Of a DNA stretch of 64,000 bases, positions 25,806 to 33,555 are shown piece after piece. Origin of the DNA: JAHDBG01 sp963922685 (lineage in GTDB: Bacteria > Pseudomonadota > Gammaproteobacteria > Chromatiales > Chromatiaceae); the NCBI GenBank assembly GCA_963922685.1, contig CAWUJM010000003.1, positions 1-64,000 of the forward strand, in the 5' to 3' direction. Within the stretch, counting starts at the first letter, position 1. Each line of letters opens with the position of its first letter. The notes beneath the pieces were generated by a model. It was given only the letters and a program-made list of their open reading frames with translations. It did not search any database and had not been told where the DNA came from. The translations under genes and the position numbers were made by a program.

Positions 25806-27410
25806 CTAAAATCCGTTGGTGATCGGATAGCGTCGTTCCCGTCCGAAGGCGTGTCGGGTGATCCTGATGCCAGGCGCAGCTTGGCGTCGTTTGTATTCGT
25901 TACGGTCTATCAGACGGGTGATATGCCGGACTGTTGCTGCATCCAGACCATCTGCAATAATTTGTGCAGCTGATTCGGCCTGTGTGACATAACGTTCAAT
26001 GATCGTATCCAGAACCGCATAATCCGGCAGGCTGTCGCTGTCCCGCTGATCCGGGCGCAGCTCGGCAGAGGGCGGGCGTTCCAGCACACGTTGCGGAATC
26101 ACCGGATCAGATTGGTTGCGCCAGCGAGCCAGTGCATACACGAGCTGTTTGGAAACGTCTTTCAGTGGCGCAAATCCGCCATTCATGTCGCCGTACAAGG
26201 TGGCATAACCGACTGCGAGTTCACTTTTGTTGCCTGTCGTCAGTAACAGTGCGCCGGTCTTGTTGCTGATGGCCATCAGGATCAGGCCCCGGCAACGGGC
26301 CTGGATGTTTTCTTCGGTCGTGTCGGTCGGCAGGTCGGCAAACAAGGGATCCAGAATCATCCGGAAGGCCTGCACTGCAGACTCAATCGGCAGACTATGA
26401 TGAATGACGCCTGAGGTTGTGGCTTGTTCGGCGGCATCCTGATTGCTGATGTCCGCTGTATAGCGGGACGGTAATAAGATGGCCTGCACTGCGTCAGCAC
26501 CCAGCGCATCCACTGCAATTGCCAGAGTCAGGGCAGAATCAATGCCGCCGGACAGGCCCAGAATCACCTGCTGAAAGCCGTTTTTGCGCACATAATCGCG
26601 GGTGCCGCAGACCAGTGCCTGATAAGTCGCAGCGAGTGGTGTCGGCAGGGGGAGCAGCGGCTGACAGGGTTGCGGGTTGCCTGCATCATCCAGTGTGACA
26701 ATGATCTCTGCACTGGCAAAGGTCGGGGCACGAGTGATCAGTTGACCGGTATTCGCCACGACAAACGAACTGCCATCGAACACCAGTTCGTCCTGTCCGC
26801 CAACCTGATTCACATACAGGGTATGCCACTGGTGTTGTTGTGCCAGTTGTTGCAGACGGGCTTCACGTTCAGCGGCCTTACCCTGATGAAACGGTGAGGC
26901 GTGCAGACTGAGCAGCCAGTCAGCCCTGGCAGTTGCCTGCATGGCTGGATCGTGCCAGACATCTTCGCAGATGGCGAGCGCAAAGCGGATGCCGGCCTGA
27001 CAGAAGGTGACTGACTGTCTGCCGGTCGCAAAATAACGCCGCTCATCAAATACACCATAGTTCGGCAGTTGCTGCTTGCGGTATTCTGCCAGTATCTGGC
27101 CATCGCGGATTGCGATGGCCAGATTGTAACGTTGACCGGCCCGCAGGCCGGGGCAGCCGAACACCAGCGTGATACCGGATACCTGTGTCAGCAGTTGCTG
27201 TACGGCATGATCCACCCGTTGCTGGCAGGCGGGTCGCAATAACAGGTCTTCCGGGGGATAGCCGGTGAGTACCAGTTCCGGGTATACCACCAAGTCAACC
27301 TGTTGTGCCCGCAATCGTTCGGCACAATCCAGCATCAACTGACAGTTGGCCTCAACAGCACCCACAGTGGGATTGATCTGCGCCAGAGCGATCTGCATCA
27401 GTGGTTGCAT
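25806..27410 (-). CDS. nadE: Glutamine-dependent NAD+ synthetase NadE
   Basis: Converts deamido-NAD to NAD+. The N-terminal nitrilase-like glutaminase domain has a Glu in YPELVLTGYPPEDLLLR, a Lys in YRKQQLPNYG and a Cys in LAICEDVWHD. The C-terminal synthetase domain has GLSGGIDSALT and TGNKSELAVGY. Length 534 aa fits. ATG at 27410 gives MQPLMQIALAQ. The in-frame ATG at 27398 overlaps the stop of the RES toxin gene (TGATG). Either way translation of nadE overlaps a gene for a probable NAD+-degrading toxin. Confidence 0.95.
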   Translation of the reverse strand: MQPLMQIALAQINPTVGAVEANCQLMLDCAERLRAQQVDLVVYPELVLTGYPPEDLLLRPACQQRVDHAVQQLLTQVSGITLVFGCPGLRAGQRYNLAIAIRDGQILAEYRKQQLPNYGVFDERRYFATGRQSVTFCQAGIRFALAICEDVWHDPAMQATARADWLLSLHASPFHQGKAAEREARLQQLAQQHQWHTLYVNQVGGQDELVFDGSSFVVANTGQLITRAPTFASAEIIVTLDDAGNPQPCQPLLPLPTPLAATYQALVCGTRDYVRKNGFQQVILGLSGGIDSALTLAIAVDALGADAVQAILLPSRYTADISNQDAAEQATTSGVIHHSLPIESAVQAFRMILDPLFADLPTDTTEENIQARCRGLILMAISNKTGALLLTTGNKSELAVGYATLYGDMNGGFAPLKDVSKQLVYALARWRNQSDPVIPQRVLERPPSAELRPDQRDSDSLPDYAVLDTIIERYVTQAESAAQIIADGLDAATVRHITRLIDRNEYKRRQAAPGIRITRHAFGRERRYPITNGF

Positions 27411-27904
27411 CCATCATCAGGGGTACCTGATATTCCGGTAAACATCCTCGGGCTATAAATTTCAGATTCGATGTTCGTCAGTTTCAGCTGGTTGTCGGAT
27501 ATATTCTCCGGGTTGATAATAACACAATCATTGTCAATGACAGGGCTGGCAGCACTTGGCACTATAAATCCGGCATAGTGCGGATTTTGCAGAATTTCTG
27601 ACCCTGATATCTGAGTAGATAGCGGGTAAGGATAGTTTTTCCAGTCGTCCGGCAACTCGCTGAGAGTCAGGATTTTTAATGCAGCTTTGTCGCTGATTTC
27701 ATATATTCCCATTCTGTAGTGTTCAGGAATCATATGAGGCGACGGTATGTAACTGGCCATTTCGATCATGGCTACTGAAGCACTCAGGGCAAAATACATA
27801 ACGGGTATGCCCGGTCGGTTCCATCTGGCACCATTGCGGTAGCTGGCACCAAGTCCGGAATAGTTTTCTAATTGTTCTGATGCGCCAATCCGGAACAGGC
27901 GCAT
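27398..27904 (-). CDS. RES-domain toxin (Res/MbcT/ParT type)
   Basis: RES toxins are ADP-ribosyltransferase-fold proteins that consume NAD+. Here LFRIG, YSGLGASYRNGARWNRPG and VMYFALSASVAMIEMASYI match the family. The frame is open to 27952, but RES homology starts at MRLFRIG (27904), where ATG overlaps the antitoxin stop (TGATG). About 168 aa. The 3' end overlaps nadE, the NAD+ synthetase, which is suggestive given the toxin's known substrate. Confidence 0.85.
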   Translation of the reverse strand: MRLFRIGASEQLENYSGLGASYRNGARWNRPGIPVMYFALSASVAMIEMASYIPSPHMIPEHYRMGIYEISDKAALKILTLSELPDDWKNYPYPLSTQISGSEILQNPHYAGFIVPSAASPVIDNDCVIINPENISDNQLKLTNIESEIYSPRMFTGISGTPDDGCNH

Positions 27905-28329
27905 CAGGAGAATTCGCCCCACTTGATAGCATTTAAGACCTGGGAAACCCACTTTCTACCCTCAAAGGTATCAAATAAGTCCAGCGGACGTTCATTATTC
28001 AGTGCGGGTACACGTGTATTCAGCCATTCACGCGCAATATCTTTGTTACCGAACACATCAGTCGCCAGTACAAAAATACGCATAGCGTCCAGCAGTTCTT
28101 CTGACGTATCACTTCCCAGTTTTTTGCAGTGGTATACGTGAGCCACGTCTGACAGGCTGACACCAAGTATTTTACTTAATATAGTGCTGTCGCCACATGC
28201 CTCAACAAATACCTTTGCGGCGACGCCGGGAATACCTTCTCTCACTGTGCGAATAAATACCGCGCTATTCGTAAGTGTATTCCCCGGAATCTGCATTTGT
28301 ACTGCATAATCATGATTTGCTTCAGGCAT
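27904..28329 (-). CDS. Xre/MbcA/ParS-family antitoxin of RES toxin
   Basis: A 141-aa protein whose C-terminal third (ERPLDLFDTFEGRKWVSQVL, then NAIKWG) is the DUF2384 toxin-binding domain found in Xre/ParS/MbcA antitoxins. The middle is a helical Xre-like region (ILSKILGVSLSDVAHVYHCK). It is encoded first and coupled to the RES gene by TGATG, the standard antitoxin-first order. Confidence 0.85.
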   Translation of the reverse strand: MPEANHDYAVQMQIPGNTLTNSAVFIRTVREGIPGVAAKVFVEACGDSTILSKILGVSLSDVAHVYHCKKLGSDTSEELLDAMRIFVLATDVFGNKDIAREWLNTRVPALNNERPLDLFDTFEGRKWVSQVLNAIKWGEFS

Positions 28330-28796
28330 AATCAGTTTTTTTCAAGAAAACATGATGCTAAGTAACCGGACGGTAGTAATTTGTATTATCAAGTACTCCA
28401 GAATAGTCCGATGTGAGTTCAAAAATACCGTTTCTCCTGCTTCAGCTCAAAGTACCACCTGATACCTCCGGCTACCGCTGTCGGCCATGGAGAGTGAATC
28501 GATGGCCGAGAGTCCCTAAGTAGGCGTCAGGCGCGAGCGTGTGGTCGGAGTCGTTTCAGGACCGGTAGGCTCCCAGACACGGTGAAGACCATTGCAAAGC
28601 GCATCCGATACGCCATAAAGCCATTTGAGGGAACCTATCATGCCATGTGAACCAGCTGGAAGTATGACATGGTAAGTGGACGCAGGGCGAACCTGGGAAA
28701 AACAGAGTTGTCGCCATTTTACGAGTCCTATCTGGTGGCATAGACGCCACCAGATCTCACGAAGGATAACGCGCGCCCCCTTGTTCGGCGGCAGTT
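28330..28796. ncRNA. Structured non-coding remnant, possible group II intron piece
   Basis: No credible gene lies here. From about 28440 the DNA is rich in nested inverted repeats (for example CTGGTGGCA/TGCCACCAG-type arms near 28732-28755 and a GCCGAGAGTCCC segment at 28503). The mixture of GAGAGTCCC, GGAAGTATGACA and CGAACCTGGG-like segments reminds me of bacterial group II intron domain I-III RNA. No domain V or reverse transcriptase is visible. This is a low-confidence reading based on pattern memory. Confidence 0.25.
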
Positions 28797-28979
28797 TTAC
28801 GCCGTTGAATAAATTAGAGACTGAAGCACTAACTTTGGCGTTCCTCCAGCGCGAAGTAGTTTTTGCGCAGTAATGGTGAAGCCATGCGTAAAAAGAGCTG
28901 CACCAATAGGAATGCCGCCTTCTTTCAGCCCGATACGAGCTTGGTTAATTGCGACTTCTAACATTTCTTCATATGTCAT
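28797..28979 (-). pseudogene. Truncated cytosine/nucleoside deaminase
   Basis: The first 30 or so residues (YEEMLEVAINQARIGLKEGG then IPIGAALF) match the start of cytosine/nucleoside deaminases. After that, homology stops and the catalytic HAE and PCxxC zinc motifs are absent. The break abuts the structured remnant to the left, so the gene was probably interrupted by an element and decayed. Confidence 0.65.
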
Positions 28980-29125
28980 TTGGCCTACTCACTTGGTTGC
29001 AGTTTAAAGGTACTTCTAAAAACTGGTGCCATATTTTTTGGTGTATGCTGTCGGCTATTAGTCTCGGGTAGTGAGCTAAATGTGTTGTTCATGTAAATGT
29101 CAGGCTGAAAACTGCATATGGGTGC
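28980..29125. other. Upstream region of deaminase remnant
   Basis: AT-rich sequence left of the palindromic element. I see no gene or convincing promoter in it. Confidence 0.3.
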
Positions 29126-29156
29126 GATTCAAACTGATGTGGTGATCTCAGTGCCA

Positions 29157-29265
29157 GCGTTATCCGGGTATGGCTCTCCGAGGTACGCCGTAAACCCATC
29201 CGTGGGGGCTCGGCTGCGGCCGTCCAGGCCGCAGACGCCCTCGGAGAGCCATACCCGGATAACGC
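29157..29265 (+). repeat. Variable-arm palindromic element, copy C
   Basis: Arms GCGTTATCCGGGTATGGC (29157-29174) and its exact complement (29248-29265) enclose the forward core. The core differs from that of copy B at only a few positions, while the arms share little beyond the outer GCGTTA found in A and D. Confidence 0.85.
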
Positions 29266-29315
29266 CTTGCAGCGCAGTAGTTATAACGACCTGCGAGGCT
29301 ACTTTCAGGATGAGA

Positions 29316-29357
29316 CCGCGTCATTCCGCGCGAAGTCGCGGAATCCATAGCCTGGGG
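29316..29357. repeat. REP-like palindromic repeat
   Basis: TCATTCCGCGCGAAG directly followed by TCGCGGAATCCAT forms an imperfect palindrome of a type common between bacterial genes. Related copies are at 1-13, 39868-40003 and 56783-56810. Confidence 0.6.
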
Positions 29358-29438
29358 AAAGCTGATACTGAAGCTGGGTACCATCAGGTATCGTGTGTCC
29401 GGGTATACCAGTGACATCAGTTTGAATTGTTCCCCTCA

Positions 29439-30713
29439 TCAGGGTGCGATAACTGTTGAGCCACCCAGATAGGGTTGCAACACGGTGGGTACCCGGATAC
29501 TACCATCTGCCTGCTGATAGTTTTCCAGCACGGCTACCAACGTCCGACCAACTGCCAGGCCAGAGCCGTTCAGTGTGTGCAGTAAGGCTGGCCTGCCGCT
29601 GGCGGGATCCCGCCAGCGGGCCTGTAGCCGCCGGGCCTGAAAATCCAGAAAGTTGGAACAGGATGAGATTTCGCGATATTGGTTCTGGCCCGGCAGCCAG
29701 ACCTCCAGATCGTAGGTCTTGCTGGCCGCAAAGCCCAGATCGCCGGTGCACAAGGTCACGACCTGATACGGCAGTTCCAGCTGCTGCAGAATGGCTTCAG
29801 CGTGTCCGGTCAGCACTTCCAGTGCCCCGGCAGAATCTTCAGGCCGCACTGCCTGCACCAGCTCCACCTTGTCAAACTGGTGTTGCCGGATCATACCGCG
29901 GGTATCCCGTCCGTATGAACCTGCTTCAGACCGGAAACAGGGGGTGTGTGCGACCCAGCGACAGGGCAGTTGTTCTGCCGGCACAATCTGCTGGCGTAAC
30001 AAATTGGTTACCGGTACTTCAGCTGTCGGTATCAGAAACAACGGCATTCCGTCCAGTTGAAACAGATCCTGCTGAAATTTCGGTAACTGGCCTGTGCCAT
30101 ACAGACTGTCTGCATTGACCAGACAGGGTACCTGCACTTCGGTATAGCCATGTTCCTGCGTGTGGGTGTCCAGCATGAACTGCGTCAGTGCGCGATGTAA
30201 TCGCGCTATCTGGCCCTGCATCACCACAAACCGCGCGCCGGCCAGGGTTGCTGCCCGGTCAAAATCCAGCTGACCCAGATGCGCACCTAAATCAACATGA
30301 TCCTGCGGCGTAAAATCAAATGTCGGCGGTTTTCCCCAGGTTCGCACCACCGGGTTATCCTGCGCCGCATCGCCCGTTGGCACCGAAGCATCCGGCAGAT
30401 TCGGAATCTGCAGGCTCAATTGACGTAACTGATCCTGCACCTCATCCAGAGTCTCAGCCGTCTGTTGTAGTCGTCCGCCCAGATCTGCGACCTGATCCAG
30501 CAGGGGCTGGATGGCTTCTCCGCGCGCCTTTGCCTGCCCGATCTGTTTCGACCGGGTATTACGTTCGTTCTGTAATTGTTGTGTCTCAACCTGAAGTGTC
30601 TTACGCCGGGTCTCCAGTGCTTGAAAATGGCTGATATCCAGCGCAAAGCCACGTTGCGCCAATCGCGTAGCGATAGCAGAGATATCCTGACGCAATAGCG
30701 CGGGATCCAGCAT
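29439..30713 (-). CDS. serS: Seryl-tRNA synthetase SerS
   Basis: Charges tRNA-Ser. The N-terminal coiled-coil arm (residues about 30-100) precedes the class II catalytic core, with motif 2 in RWVAHTPCFRSEAGSYGRDT, RGMIRQHQFDKVELV, and motif 3 near LNGSGLAVGRTLVAVLENYQ. The frame opens upstream to 30827, but the family N-terminus MLDPALLRQD starts at 30713, with AAGG 9 bases before it. About 424 aa. Confidence 0.97.
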   Translation of the reverse strand: MLDPALLRQDISAIATRLAQRGFALDISHFQALETRRKTLQVETQQLQNERNTRSKQIGQAKARGEAIQPLLDQVADLGGRLQQTAETLDEVQDQLRQLSLQIPNLPDASVPTGDAAQDNPVVRTWGKPPTFDFTPQDHVDLGAHLGQLDFDRAATLAGARFVVMQGQIARLHRALTQFMLDTHTQEHGYTEVQVPCLVNADSLYGTGQLPKFQQDLFQLDGMPLFLIPTAEVPVTNLLRQQIVPAEQLPCRWVAHTPCFRSEAGSYGRDTRGMIRQHQFDKVELVQAVRPEDSAGALEVLTGHAEAILQQLELPYQVVTLCTGDLGFAASKTYDLEVWLPGQNQYREISSCSNFLDFQARRLQARWRDPASGRPALLHTLNGSGLAVGRTLVAVLENYQQADGSIRVPTVLQPYLGGSTVIAP

Positions 30714-30796
30714 AACAATACCTTGCAGAGATGTGTCGTGGTGAGGCTTAAGGTGACTTACAAATACACTGATACCGAACAAGTGATCAGGGTTGC

Positions 30797-30998
30797 GCTT
30801 CAAACTGATGTGGTGATTTGCTACCACAGGTTTCTGGCAAGCGTTATTCTGATCTGCTCTCCGAGGGTCGCCAGAATACCCGTCCTGGGGGCTCGGCTGC
30901 GGCCGTCCATGGCCGCAGACGCCCTCGGAGCGCAGATCAGAATAACGCCCCGTTTTTATGTGCCCCAGCTATTACGCCACATCAGTTTGAATCACACC
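30797..30998. mobile_element. MITE-like element, second copy
   Basis: TTCAAACTGATGTGGTGAT at 30799 and ATCAGTTTGAATCACACC at the other end (around 30981-30998) are terminal inverted repeats around the palindromic element 30841-30948. This copy is about 200 bp and lacks the REP-like insert of the 29126 element. It sits between serS and purD. Confidence 0.7.
30841..30948 (+). repeat. Variable-arm palindromic element, copy D
   Basis: Arms GCGTTATTCTGATCTGC (30841-30857) and its exact complement (30932-30948) enclose the forward core (CTCCGAGGGTCGCC...GCCCTCGGAG). Its right flank (TTTTATGTGCCCCAGCT...) equals that of copy A, but the core orientation is opposite to that in A. Confidence 0.85.
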
Positions 30999-31059
30999 CC
31001 GGCAACAAGCTGAGCGTATCACATATAATGGTATAAATTAATTGCGAGATCGCCTAACT
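30954..31059 (+). repeat. Dispersed 106-bp repeat, copy 2
   Basis: Nearly identical to 293-398. Here it contains TATAAT (31023-31028 region) and extends to GATCGCCTAACT. It supplies the stop codon (TAG, complement at 31054-31056) and last residue of the purD gene, so the repeat boundary coincides with the 3' end of purD. Confidence 0.8.
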
Positions 31060-32403
31060 TAATAATGCTGCTATAGTTGCTAGTTTTTGCAGATTTTTTT
31101 CAGAACCGATGTCTCTTCTGTAATCTAAATCACCGGTTATATGATGATCTATCGCATCATTGATGTGCTGAGACGCCTCCGGTATCGTGTCAGCAACAGC
31201 ACCAATGGCGACAACTCTTGATGTCTTTAAGGTATGATAGTGCTGGTTGTCCTGTTTTTCTGCTGAAGCAAAAAAGATCTTCAACCCTGCTTGTTTTATC
31301 CCGGCTTCGTTGACTGAGAAGCTGATGATTTCTTTGCTGGCTTCAGGATATTCCTGCGCAACCAGATATTTAATAACAGACGCTTTTTTTATAAAGCTGA
31401 CCTTGTCCTCATGCAAGGTTTTATGCCACAGATCTCTGATTAAACCAGAAAAAGAACTTTGCAGCACTGAGAGTATATTCAGACCTTCCGGATCTCCGAA
31501 CCTCCCGTTAAATTCCATAAACTTAATGCCTTGACCGGTTTTAAAGAAACCACCATTTAACACGCCATTGAAAAACAAGCCTCTTTTTTTCATTTCATCA
31601 ATCACTGACTGCATGATATATTCACAATCAGCCAGGTCCTGGTCCTGCATGAAAGGAAGTTTTTTTTCGTTGTTTGTAAAACATCCCATACCACCGGTAC
31701 CGGCACCAAGGTCGTTCTCTGAACGGAACGGGTAATCATAACTGGCTGGAGATAATACCAGATTTTCTCCGTCAGTTAATCCCATCACAGTAAACTCAAT
31801 ACCTTCCAGTCTTTCGACTATCAATACCTTTTCTGCGGGGTTTTTAATTAAGAGTTGTTTTGTATAATCGGCAGCTTCTGCATAAGATTTCAGGTGTTCA
31901 GGCATCACTTTAACGCCCTTGCCACCAGTCAGGCCCTGCGGTTTCACAACGATCTGAATGGCCTGATTCTCGAAATCTCCAATCACTCCGGATATGTCTT
32001 TAACTGAGTTTACGACTTTATATAAAGGCGTAAACTCAGGACAGACCTTATTCACCAAGTCTATGGAATAGATTTTGTCCCATTCTATTCTCGTGGCTTC
32101 TTTTGTTCCGCCAACCGCTTTGATGTCGCATGCAAGGAGCGCATCTATGACACCAGCAGCCAGAGGCCCGTCAGCACTGACAAAGGCATAATCAATATGA
32201 TTTTTTACTGCATATTCAGCGATTCGTGCTGAGTCAGCCGGATCACAAATCAGGTAACTTCCACCAGAGCGTGCAACATTTTCGATAATCGTCGGATTAT
32301 AGTGGCCGGTAATCGCGTGTAGTTCTGTATCCTGTGCTAAATGTTCAGCAAAAGCACTTTCTCTTCCACCGCTGCCAACAATTAAAAACCTTTGTTTATT
32401 CAT
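31054..32403 (-). CDS. purD: Phosphoribosylamine-glycine ligase-like protein (PurD, divergent)
   Basis: An ATP-grasp enzyme of the GAR synthetase type. FLIVGSGGRESAFAEHLAQD opens the N domain, VKPQGLTGGKGVKV is the glycine-rich ATP loop, IVERLEGIEFTVMGLTDG and FNGVLNGGFF follow, and MEFNGRFGDPEG holds the metal-binding region. At 449 aa it is slightly long. The residues differ from typical proteobacterial PurD (KADGLAAGKGV), and the gene is more AT-rich than its neighbours, which suggests transfer. It is not with purH. The C-terminus ends inside a dispersed repeat. Confidence 0.82.
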   Translation of the reverse strand: MNKQRFLIVGSGGRESAFAEHLAQDTELHAITGHYNPTIIENVARSGGSYLICDPADSARIAEYAVKNHIDYAFVSADGPLAAGVIDALLACDIKAVGGTKEATRIEWDKIYSIDLVNKVCPEFTPLYKVVNSVKDISGVIGDFENQAIQIVVKPQGLTGGKGVKVMPEHLKSYAEAADYTKQLLIKNPAEKVLIVERLEGIEFTVMGLTDGENLVLSPASYDYPFRSENDLGAGTGGMGCFTNNEKKLPFMQDQDLADCEYIMQSVIDEMKKRGLFFNGVLNGGFFKTGQGIKFMEFNGRFGDPEGLNILSVLQSSFSGLIRDLWHKTLHEDKVSFIKKASVIKYLVAQEYPEASKEIISFSVNEAGIKQAGLKIFFASAEKQDNQHYHTLKTSRVVAIGAVADTIPEASQHINDAIDHHITGDLDYRRDIGSEKNLQKLATIAALLS

Positions 32404-32466
32404 TCCTGGTACCGTCTGAAAAATAGTGACAGAACATGATTATGCCATTGGCCCTGGTGTGCCAGA

Positions 32467-33315
32467 TCAGTTTGCATTGCACCCCTGCCAGTGGGTGGTT
32501 GCCCAGCACCAGAATGCCGCAATAGTGCGCACATCCGACGGTAGCTGTGTCGGCTGTAAAAAAGTCCAGGCCGCCTGCAGGGCCTGCAGTGGTGCTGCCG
32601 GATCAATCGGTCGTGCTGCATCACGCTTGCTCAGCTTGTTACCATCGTCCCCCGGCACCAGTGGCACATGCTGATAGGTCGGTGTGGCATAGTCCAGCTG
32701 TTGTTGCAGATAGACCTGGCGGCAGCTGCTCTCGAGTAAATCGGTGCCGCGTATCACATGGGTAATTCCGGCAATCTGATCATCCACAACGACCGCCAGC
32801 TGATACGCAATCACGCCATCCCGGCGGCGTACAATAAAGTCGCCACAGGTTCTGGCCAGGCCCTGGCAGAGACTGCCCTGCCAGATATCCGGTACTGTGA
32901 TCGCCTGATCATGCGTCCTGACACGCAGGGCATAGCCCGCCGTATCAGGATGATCCAGTGTGCGACAGGTTCCCGGATAAGTCGTTCGCCCCTGTAGTTG
33001 CCGGCGTGTGCAGTGGCAGGCATACAGCAGGTGATCAGCACGCAGTCTGGCCAGGGCGGCAAGGTAGGCTGACTGGTGCTGGTGCTGATATTGTACGGGT
33101 TCCTGCCAGCGGAATCCCAGTTGGCGTAATGTCCGGATAATCTGCGCGGTAGCGTCCGGACGGCAACGCGCCTGATCAATGTCATCTATCCGTAACAGCC
33201 AGTCTCCCTGATGCTGCCGGGCTTCCAGAAAGCTCGCCATCGCCGTGACCAGTGAGCCCAGATGCAGTGGCCCGCTTGGCGTGGGCGCAAAGCGTCCCCG
33301 GTAGGATACAGGCAT
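32467..33315 (-). CDS. gluQ: Glutamyl-Q tRNA(Asp) synthetase GluQ
   Basis: Transfers glutamate to queuosine at position 34 of tRNA-Asp. It is a truncated class I GluRS lacking the anticodon domain. GRFAPTPSGPLHLGSLVTA carries the HIGH-type motif and NKLSKRD is the KMSKS equivalent. CHCTRRQ supplies zinc-ligand candidates. The frame opens at 33351, but GGAG 8 bases before ATG 33315 and homology fix the start there. It fits functionally with queF in the same window. Confidence 0.93.
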   Translation of the reverse strand: MPVSYRGRFAPTPSGPLHLGSLVTAMASFLEARQHQGDWLLRIDDIDQARCRPDATAQIIRTLRQLGFRWQEPVQYQHQHQSAYLAALARLRADHLLYACHCTRRQLQGRTTYPGTCRTLDHPDTAGYALRVRTHDQAITVPDIWQGSLCQGLARTCGDFIVRRRDGVIAYQLAVVVDDQIAGITHVIRGTDLLESSCRQVYLQQQLDYATPTYQHVPLVPGDDGNKLSKRDAARPIDPAAPLQALQAAWTFLQPTQLPSDVRTIAAFWCWATTHWQGCNAN

Positions 33316-33354
33316 GGCTGATTCTCCTGTCAGCACCCGCACCTGAAGCATAGC

Positions 33355-33382
33355 TTGAGCTTCCGGGCTGCTCAGGTATAAT
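33355..33382 (+). promoter_or_regulatory. Sigma70 promoter of tRNA-Lys
   Basis: TTGAGC (33355-33360) and a perfect TATAAT (33377-33382) are spaced by 16 bp and end 16 bp before tRNA-Lys. The promoter also overlaps the upstream region of divergent gluQ. Confidence 0.8.
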
Positions 33383-33398
33383 ATGCATCTGTTTATAC

Positions 33399-33474
33399 GG
33401 GTCGTTAGCTCAGTTGGTAGAGCAGTTGACTTTTAATCAATTGGTCGGGCGTTCGAATCGCCCACGACCCACCA
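33399..33474 (+). tRNA. tRNA-Lys (UUU)
   Basis: A 76-nt cloverleaf beginning GGGTCGTTAGCTCAGTTGG, with loop CTTTTAA giving anticodon TTT, T-arm GGGCGTTCGAATCGCCC and encoded CCA. Confidence 0.96.
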
Positions 33475-33483
33475 GTCTGTATC

Positions 33484-33516
33484 GCCGGGTACGCATTTGC
33501 GGCCCGGCTTTTTTTT
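33484..33516 (+). terminator. Rho-independent terminator after tRNA-Lys
   Basis: The stem GCCGGG (33484-33489) / CCCGGC (33503-33508) is followed by a run of eight T, 9 bp after the tRNA. Confidence 0.88.
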
Positions 33517-33555
33517 GCTCTGAAATATCGTCCGGCTTTTTCTGACGGGAAGGAT

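Larger units (their letters stand above)
29126..29428. mobile_element. MITE-like element with outer terminal inverted repeats
   Basis: ATTCAAACTGATGT (29127-29140) and its exact complement ACATCAGTTTGAAT (29414-29427) bound about 300 bp. Inside are the palindromic element at 29157-29265 and a REP-like repeat at 29316-29357. The same end sequences bound the element at 30797-30998, and a single such end occurs at 318-331. There is no transposase, so it would be non-autonomous. Confidence 0.7.
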
